In this document: positions 58,652-64,000 of the stretch, one piece after another | Layout of the letters: each line of letters opens with the position of its first letter | Numbering within the stretch: position 1 is the stretch's first letter | NCBI GenBank assembly: GCA_963717445.1 | Contig: OY970334.1 | Span: 2,232,001-2,296,000, forward strand | Source of the DNA: JAGVPT01 sp963717445 | GTDB lineage: Bacteria; Bacteroidota; Ignavibacteria; UBA10030; UBA8401 | Direction: 5' to 3' | Length of the DNA: 64,000 bases | Position numbers and translations under genes: made by a program | Notes under the pieces: model-generated | The model's input: only the letters and a program-made list of their open reading frames with translations | The model's database searches: none | What the model was told of the DNA's origin: nothing

Positions 58652-60832
58652 TTTTTGAAGAATCGCCTCGAAGTAAAAATTCTCCTCCTCATTATCGTCG
58701 TGCTGATTGTTGGATTTGGAACGTACGTTATCGTTTCGATCAGCAGTCAATCAAGCATGCTCATCGAACAAAACCGCCAGAAGTCGATGCTCTTCGGCCA
58801 AACGATCATGGTGGGCATACGGAATGTCATGCTCTCCGGTAAAGGAAGCTTTGCCCGCACGTTTGTGAACGATGCTCGTGACAGCCTTACATCCGGCATG
58901 CTCACGGTGTATGACAGAGAGGGGAATGAAGTTTTTCAGGAAGAGGGGCAGGGGCTTATCAAAAGTACCGGCGACCCGAAAGTAAGACATGTTATCGAAA
59001 CAGGGCAGGAAGTTGATACAATGATGTGCGGCGAAACAGGGGAAAGCATCTTTACCCGCCTTGAACCGTTGATAAACGAAAAAGCATGTCAACCCTGCCA
59101 TGGAGTCAATCACGTTGTACGAGGGGTAACGTGGGTGTCGCTCAAACCCGAATCGATATCTTTTCCCCCACAACGTTCTACGGGCGACCTTTCACCAATC
59201 CAATCCGAGGTTAGTGAGATCGTCTGCGCGACGCTTGCCGCGGGTTTCCGCAATATTATGGTCTCCGGCGAGGGCCCGTTAATGGACACGCTCATTAATC
59301 GCACCTCCGCACTCCCGTTCATCGACCGCATTCAGGTATACGACAGGTTTGGTGAGCTGCATTTTGGCATCGAAAAAAATGTGCTAAAACCCGCAATGGT
59401 ACTTCGCGCAATTTCGAAAGGCGAACCGATTGAAATCGCAGATAAGCATAACGGGCTTCTCACGCGATTGATTCCCTTGCAAAACGAAGAACGATGCCAG
59501 GTTTGCCACGACCCGAAAAACCCCTGGCGGGGAATCATGGCAATAACGCTCGGGCTCGGTCATCTGGAGCGGAATCCTGACTCGGTCAAAAAGCAGCTTA
59601 CGATAATGCTCCAAGCTTCAGTCGGAGCGGGCTTTCGAAGCATTATGCTTGTGGGAAAAGGAAGCTATGTCCGGTCGTTTATCAATGAGGTACGATTACT
59701 TCCCGCGGTAGGCGACCTTCGCGTATTCGACAGAGAAGGAAATGAGCGTTTTGTAAACCGCCCGGTGGAAGAGTTGGGAAAAAGCCTTGCCCGCAAAGTG
59801 CTCGAAACAAAAAATGTAATCGAATCGGAACAAGTCATTAACGGCGAAGAATATCTCGTTCGGGCCTCCCCGCTCATCAACGATAAGCGTTGCCAGGGAT
59901 GTCATGGAACGGACCACAGTGTCCGCGGAGTTGTCGAGGTGGCAGCCTCGATGGCCGACATCAACGCTGCTATCGGCAGGAACAAAATCTATTCATTGGC
60001 GACGGGTGCGCTGACTATTTTCTTGGTCTGGTTTGTCCTTCGCATCTTCATGAAAAGAGTTGTTGTCCACCCGATAGGAAATATCGGCGAGGTTGCCCAG
60101 CGCGTCGGTCAAGGAGACTTTTCGGCGACCGCCACCGTGCAGTCGAAGGATGAAATCGGAGACCTGGCCGATCGCATCAATCAAATGATTATCGGATTGC
60201 GCGAACGTTTTCATCTTCAAAAGTTCGTGTCGCAACAAACCGTCGATGCCATTCGTCAGGCAGACTCGATGGGAGTAAAGCTCGGCGGGGAGCGGAAGAT
60301 TGCAACGGTCTTTTTCTCCGACGTTCGCGGTTTCACTTCCTTCTCGGAAAAAGTGGAGCCTGAACGCGTTGTCGCCATGCTGAATTCAATCCTTAGCCGC
60401 CAAACCGCGATCGTAAAAAAATACGGAGGGGATATCGACAAGTTCGTCGGCGACGAACTCGTTGCGGTTTTTTGGGGGGACGATATGGTGAAACGAGCCG
60501 TCGAGTGTGCCCTGGAGATTCAACAGACGATGAACGATGTTTCATCGACGGCCGGCGAAGACGTCGGCATCGGTATCGGCATCAACACCGGCGAAATGGT
60601 GATGGGGGCGATGGGAAGCGAGGATCGTATGGATTTTACCGTTATCGGCGATTCGGTCAATCTCGGTGCCCGGCTTTGTGGTGCGGCGAAACGTGCGCAA
60701 ATACTTCTTTCGGGAAATTCAGCAGACTATGTGCGCAACATCAATTCAATTCAACTGGAGAAGCTCGACCCCATACGGGTAAAAGGAAAAGAACGCCCGA
60801 TAGAAGTCTTTGAAGTGCACTTGCATGTGTAA
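58649..60832 (+). CDS. Class III adenylate/guanylate cyclase with three periplasmic c-heme sensor modules
   Basis: A 727-residue receptor cyclase. An N-terminal membrane segment (about residues 10-30) leads to three tandem periplasmic modules, about 50-165, 192-305 and 321-435, each with a [GQA]xxRxIMxxGxG-like opening, a VYDRxG or VFDREG strand, and a CxxCH c-heme motif: C147/C150/H151, C283/C286/H287 and C415/C418/H419. A second membrane segment (about 448-468), a HAMP domain (470-520) and the cyclase domain follow, with metal ligands at D558 (FFSDVRGFTSF) and D602 (DKFVGDELVAVF). Start TTG 58649 or TTG 58655; both fall in or beside the repeat arm. The ligand is likely a redox state or a gas bound by heme. 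Confidence 0.9.
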   Translation: MFLKNRLEVKILLLIIVVLIVGFGTYVIVSISSQSSMLIEQNRQKSMLFGQTIMVGIRNVMLSGKGSFARTFVNDARDSLTSGMLTVYDREGNEVFQEEGQGLIKSTGDPKVRHVIETGQEVDTMMCGETGESIFTRLEPLINEKACQPCHGVNHVVRGVTWVSLKPESISFPPQRSTGDLSPIQSEVSEIVCATLAAGFRNIMVSGEGPLMDTLINRTSALPFIDRIQVYDRFGELHFGIEKNVLKPAMVLRAISKGEPIEIADKHNGLLTRLIPLQNEERCQVCHDPKNPWRGIMAITLGLGHLERNPDSVKKQLTIMLQASVGAGFRSIMLVGKGSYVRSFINEVRLLPAVGDLRVFDREGNERFVNRPVEELGKSLARKVLETKNVIESEQVINGEEYLVRASPLINDKRCQGCHGTDHSVRGVVEVAASMADINAAIGRNKIYSLATGALTIFLVWFVLRIFMKRVVVHPIGNIGEVAQRVGQGDFSATATVQSKDEIGDLADRINQMIIGLRERFHLQKFVSQQTVDAIRQADSMGVKLGGERKIATVFFSDVRGFTSFSEKVEPERVVAMLNSILSRQTAIVKKYGGDIDKFVGDELVAVFWGDDMVKRAVECALEIQQTMNDVSSTAGEDVGIGIGINTGEMVMGAMGSEDRMDFTVIGDSVNLGARLCGAAKRAQILLSGNSADYVRNINSIQLEKLDPIRVKGKERPIEVFEVHLHV

Positions 60833-60855
60833 CCCTATAATCAAATATTGAAAAG

Positions 60856-62622
60856 ATGAAACAGCATTACCACCTTTCTACTCCCGCTGCATTACTTATT
60901 CTCTATCTCTTTTCTCTTAATTTCTTATCTCTTCTCTCTTTGCAAGCCCAGCCGGACATTGCAGCGCCAAAATGGGAAGTGCGGGCGGTATGGCTCACAA
61001 CCGCGGGCGGCGCAGATTGGCCAAAAACGTACGACGTTACGGCGCAGAAAAAATCGCTGGTTGAAATTTTTGAAAATCTTCAGAAAAAAAATTTTAATAC
61101 TGTTTTTTTCCAGGTTCGTTCCCGGGGAAACACGTTCTATAAGTCGCAGTACGAACCATGGGCTGCCGAACTGACCGGTACGCTCGGGCAGGACCCGGGC
61201 TGGGACCCGCTCGAGTTCGCGATTGAAGAGGCGCATAAGCGGGGAATGGAAATACACGCTTGGTTTAACGTAGCGAAGGTTTATAACAGCGGGCAACCGC
61301 CTTTAAGCTCACCTCCGCATATTCTCCGCTCTCATCCGGAGTGGGCGCAACTATACGACGGGGAATGGTGGGTTGACATGGGGAGGCCTGAAGTGCGCCA
61401 GTACACCGAAAATCTTGTTATGGAATTGGTCCGTTTGTACGACCTCGACGGAATTCACTTTGATTATCTCCGGTATCCCGGAGAAAAATTTGATGATTGG
61501 AATACATTCCGATCGTACGGCGACGGTGCCGAGCGCGACGAGTGGCGGCGCAATAACATCACCCTGTTTGTGCGGGAGATGTACAAACAGATCATAAACG
61601 AAAAACCGATGATGAAAGTCGGCTCTGCCCCTCTGGGCATTTATAAACCCATTCCCGGAGCAGAGTCGGGTTTTTCCGGATATGCAGAACTCTACCAGGA
61701 TGCACGGTTATGGCTGCAGGAAAAAATTCAAGATTATGTTGCACCGCAGTTATATTGGGATTTTGGCGAGCAGATAAACCCGAACGATCCCGATTTTCGC
61801 GCGCTGTGCATTGATTGGAGTAAAAATAATTTTGGACGCGATGTGTACGCCGGGCTGGGTGTCTACCGGGAGAACATTCAAAAAGAAATTACCGAACAGA
61901 TCTATCTTACACGGACTGCTGAATGCCGGGGGCAGTCATTTTTCCGGTACGAAAACATTCTTGACCTTCCGGGCATCGGGGTTGCATACAAATATCCCGC
62001 CCTGATTCCCCCGATGCCGTGGAAAGATTCTATTCCTCCGCTTCCACCGACAGAGATTACCGCAACGCTGGGTTCAAATCAAACAACGATTATTCGATGG
62101 AAGGAGCCGGCCCTCGCCGCCGACGGAGATAATGCGGCCCAGTATGTTGTGTACCGCTCCGTTGATGAAAACATCGATATCGGTAACCCGCGAAATATTG
62201 CTGCCGTTCTTCCTTCAACATCCACGATGTATGTTGACGAGATGCCCAGCAATAACATTCATTACTATTATACCGTGACAGCGCTCGACAAGGGGCATAA
62301 CGAAAGCACGGGAAGTTCTGTTCGGTATGAATCCATAAAGAACGACCATCCGGTAATGGAGCGTTATTCTCTCGCGCAAAATTATCCTAATCCATTTTCC
62401 GACAGGACGTACATTTCGTATCAGTTGGGTGAGCGAAGTCTCGTGGAATTAATCGTGAAGGACACATCGACAAATAAAGAGATTCTGATTGTTCGAGAGA
62501 CTCAGGACGCCGGCACATACATTGTTTCATTAGAAGCCAAGCTGTTGGCACGGGGAAGGTATGTTTACCAACTGAAGGCGGGGTCGTTCATCGCAACGAG
62601 AACGCTTGAACGTGTAGAGTGA
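60856..62622 (+). CDS. Glycosyl-hydrolase-like 10 family (YngK-like) lipoprotein-type enzyme with T9SS tail
   Basis: A 588-residue secreted protein of the GHL10 (DUF187) group, TIM-barrel enzymes related to glycosaminoglycan or peptidoglycan-modifying hydrolases. The signal peptide ends near LSLQAQP. The barrel contains VRAVWLTTAGGADWPKTYD, NTVFFQVRSRGNTFYKSQ, HAWFNVAKVYN and YDLDGIHFDYLRYPGEKFDDW; the conserved acids D in GIHFDYLRYPG are probable catalytic candidates. A fibronectin-III-like domain (about 390-490) and a T9SS sorting domain (NYPNPFSDRTYISYQL) end it. It follows the cyclase by 24 bp and may be co-transcribed. Confidence 0.85.
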   Translation: MKQHYHLSTPAALLILYLFSLNFLSLLSLQAQPDIAAPKWEVRAVWLTTAGGADWPKTYDVTAQKKSLVEIFENLQKKNFNTVFFQVRSRGNTFYKSQYEPWAAELTGTLGQDPGWDPLEFAIEEAHKRGMEIHAWFNVAKVYNSGQPPLSSPPHILRSHPEWAQLYDGEWWVDMGRPEVRQYTENLVMELVRLYDLDGIHFDYLRYPGEKFDDWNTFRSYGDGAERDEWRRNNITLFVREMYKQIINEKPMMKVGSAPLGIYKPIPGAESGFSGYAELYQDARLWLQEKIQDYVAPQLYWDFGEQINPNDPDFRALCIDWSKNNFGRDVYAGLGVYRENIQKEITEQIYLTRTAECRGQSFFRYENILDLPGIGVAYKYPALIPPMPWKDSIPPLPPTEITATLGSNQTTIIRWKEPALAADGDNAAQYVVYRSVDENIDIGNPRNIAAVLPSTSTMYVDEMPSNNIHYYYTVTALDKGHNESTGSSVRYESIKNDHPVMERYSLAQNYPNPFSDRTYISYQLGERSLVELIVKDTSTNKEILIVRETQDAGTYIVSLEAKLLARGRYVYQLKAGSFIATRTLERVE

Positions 62623-62690
62623 AATGGTGAATCTGCAAAAATAGTAAACGACCGCTATCAAAGATGGTGGCTCTTGAAAAGAAAAAGCAA

Positions 62691-62784
62691 GTCATTCCGC
62701 GCTTGACGCGGAATCCAGAGTCAATCAACGGAACTGGATTCCGGTTCTTCGTCCCGCCGGAAAGCGGGACTCGACCGGAATGAC
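62691..62784. repeat. REP/MITE-like palindromic element, 94 bp
   Basis: Outer ends GTCATTCC (62691-62698) and GGAATGAC (62777-62784) are perfect inverted repeats. Inside are three smaller stems: CCGCG-cttga-CGCGG (62698-62712), GAATCCAG (62711-62718) with CTGGATTC (62734-62741), and GTCCCGC (62751-62757) with GCGGGAC (62764-62770). Elements with GTCATTCC...GGAATGAC ends are widespread in bacterial intergenic regions. It lies between the GHL10 gene and rodA. Confidence 0.8.
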
Positions 62785-62848
62785 AGGCATAGCCAACCGA
62801 ATATAAACACCGCCACAGGCTGGGGGTTTCTGCTTTCCACTAAAAAAT

Positions 62849-62870
62849 CCTTAGCGACCTTTGCGGTGAA
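62849..62870. repeat. Single stuttered arm, 9-bp units
   Basis: ccttagcga and cctttgcgg (62849-62866) are two tandem 9-bp units followed by tgaa. They resemble one end of the stuttered elements but no inverted partner was found before rodA. Confidence 0.35.
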
Positions 62871-62911
62871 TGAGTTATTGAAAAATACAATAGTTGTTTT
62901 GGGAAACGGCA

Positions 62912-64000
62912 TTAATATTCTTTCCTGTTTGCGTACACATTCATCAACAACCCCATCATGATCATGTACGAGCAAAGGGAGGAGCCGCCGTAACTCAAAA
63001 ATGGGAGCGGGATACCGATCACCGGCATCAGTCCAACGGACATACCGATATTGACAAAAACGTGCACGGCAAAAAGCGATACGATTCCGATGGCGACGAT
63101 ACTGCCGAACCTGTTCTTCACTACATAACCGACCCTGATGCCGTGAATAAGAATGACGGCAAATAACGCAAGCACGACAATGGCGCCAAAGAATCCGAAC
63201 TCCTCGCCCGGAACGCAAAAGATAAAGTCTGTCCATTGTTTTGGAATAAAGTTAAGCTGTGTTTGCGTGCCCTGAAGGTACCCTTTTCCCCAGAATCCTC
63301 CCGACCCGATGGCAACTTTCGCCTGTATGACATTATATCCCGCACCGAGCGGGTCGTTGTTCGGGTCAAGAAAGGTTGCTATGCGTTTTTGTTGATAGAG
63401 CGGGAGTTTTTCATAGACCACTTGTACAAAAATCCCGACCATTGCATTGACGCCGAACATCACTGCACTGAAAAATCTATCCTCGCGGAAAAAGTAGAGC
63501 GCTGCGCCGACCGCCGCGAGCACAACAAGGAATGTTGTCGTTCCAATAATGGCAGCCAGCGCAACCACCCCGGGTGCAACGATCGCGACGATGAGGAAAT
63601 TGGATGCCCCGGCCCAGTACAACACGGGAACAAACATCGCGACAAATGTCAGCGACGTCCCCAAATCGGGCTGCATCATGATGAGCGAAATTGGAAGAAG
63701 AAGAATGGCAAACGCCATCGTAATATCTTTTATGCTTCCCATGTTCGTTTCGCTCCGGCTCAAATACGAAGCTAGCGCAAGGATTGTTGTAATCTTCACA
63801 AACTCGGAGGGTTGGCCTCCCATGCCGCCGAATCCAAACCAGCTTTGCGAACCGTAAGCGCGGTGCCCAACGGCAAGAACGGCAGCGAGAGCGATAAGCG
63901 AGACAGCAAAAACGACCATTGACGAACGCTGGATGACACGAAGCGGAGTGAACATTACTGCAATCATCAGCACAAAGCCGAGAGACGCCCACAAGATTTG
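62912..64000 (-). CDS. rodA: Rod shape-determining protein RodA (SEDS), C-terminal part (runs off window)
   Basis: A SEDS-family peptidoglycan glycosyltransferase working with class B PBPs in cell elongation. The visible C-terminal 362 codons hold about nine membrane segments and the family motifs: SWFGFGGMGGQPSEFVKI, MMQPDLGTSLTF (catalytic-region Asp), LNFIPKQWTDFIF and the closing GIPLPFLSYGGSSL. The gene continues past base 64000; the in-frame TTG at 63994 is only an internal codon. Its C-terminal RKEY end is normal. Confidence 0.95.
   Translation of the reverse strand, partial: QILWASLGFVLMIAVMFTPLRVIQRSSMVVFAVSLIALAAVLAVGHRAYGSQSWFGFGGMGGQPSEFVKITTILALASYLSRSETNMGSIKDITMAFAILLLPISLIMMQPDLGTSLTFVAMFVPVLYWAGASNFLIVAIVAPGVVALAAIIGTTTFLVVLAAVGAALYFFREDRFFSAVMFGVNAMVGIFVQVVYEKLPLYQQKRIATFLDPNNDPLGAGYNVIQAKVAIGSGGFWGKGYLQGTQTQLNFIPKQWTDFIFCVPGEEFGFFGAIVVLALFAVILIHGIRVGYVVKNRFGSIVAIGIVSLFAVHVFVNIGMSVGLMPVIGIPLPFLSYGGSSLCSYMIMMGLLMNVYANRKEY

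Overview
The window looks like chromosome of a member of the Bacteroidota/Chlorobiota/Ignavibacteria side of the FCB group. Two secreted proteins end in a type IX secretion sorting domain (the NFPNPFN and NYPNPFS motifs), and several genes are preceded by Bacteroidota-type promoters (TTTG, about 19-20 nt, TAnnTTTG). TTG and GTG starts are common. The assignment is by inference from these features, not from a marker-gene tree.

Region 1 (1-16.4 kb, minus strand) is an amino-acid biosynthesis supercluster read ilvB-ilvN-gltB-ilvC-cimA-aroF-leuA-leuC, followed by a terminator, a small GxxExxY nuclease-like element and the start of ppc (cut by the window edge). It couples acetolactate chemistry, citramalate-dependent isoleucine synthesis, leucine synthesis, glutamate supply and DAHP synthase. 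Upstream of ilvB there is a 52-codon leader peptide ending in a run of Ile/Leu/Val codons, followed by mutually exclusive antiterminator and terminator hairpins: a classical attenuator.

Region 2 (16.4-22.8 kb, plus strand) has mnmE-mnmG-rsmG-murQ-DUF2461-rluE. A perfect parS site and a near-parS site sit in the two intergenic gaps around mnmG, but parA/parB do not follow. Region 3 (22.8-40.4 kb) is mostly minus-strand housekeeping: MBL hydrolase, MOSC protein, NfnAB-type electron-bifurcating transhydrogenase, a HhH-GPD glycosylase, DoxX, a degenerate M1 peptidase, a three-gene head-group cluster (PLP enzyme, nucleotidyltransferase, CDP-alcohol phosphotransferase), DUF2851, pyrF and an S9 peptidase.

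Region 4 (40.5-51.1 kb) is an accessory island: DUF488, an unknown protein, a RadC N-terminal domain alone, a frameshifted N6-adenine methyltransferase with a nuclease-like N terminus, an XRE/ImmA-IrrE protein with a DUF4411 PIN-like partner, a solo macrodomain, and a GH127 arabinofuranosidase lying between an intact dcd and a 17-codon remnant of a second dcd. Region 5 (51.5-64 kb) has two cold-shock genes, sthA, two T9SS-exported proteins, a HerA-like ATPase, a class III cyclase with three tandem c-heme sensor modules, and rodA (cut by the window edge).

A recurring theme is intergenic inverted repeats whose arms are made of short, stuttering 7-10 bp words. They occur at many gene junctions, each with different words, and several run into start codons, stop codons or a signal-peptide coding region. 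The GxxExxY gene is flanked by the cleanest example, 40-bp inverted ends each built from four 10-bp units. No tRNA, rRNA or CRISPR array was seen.
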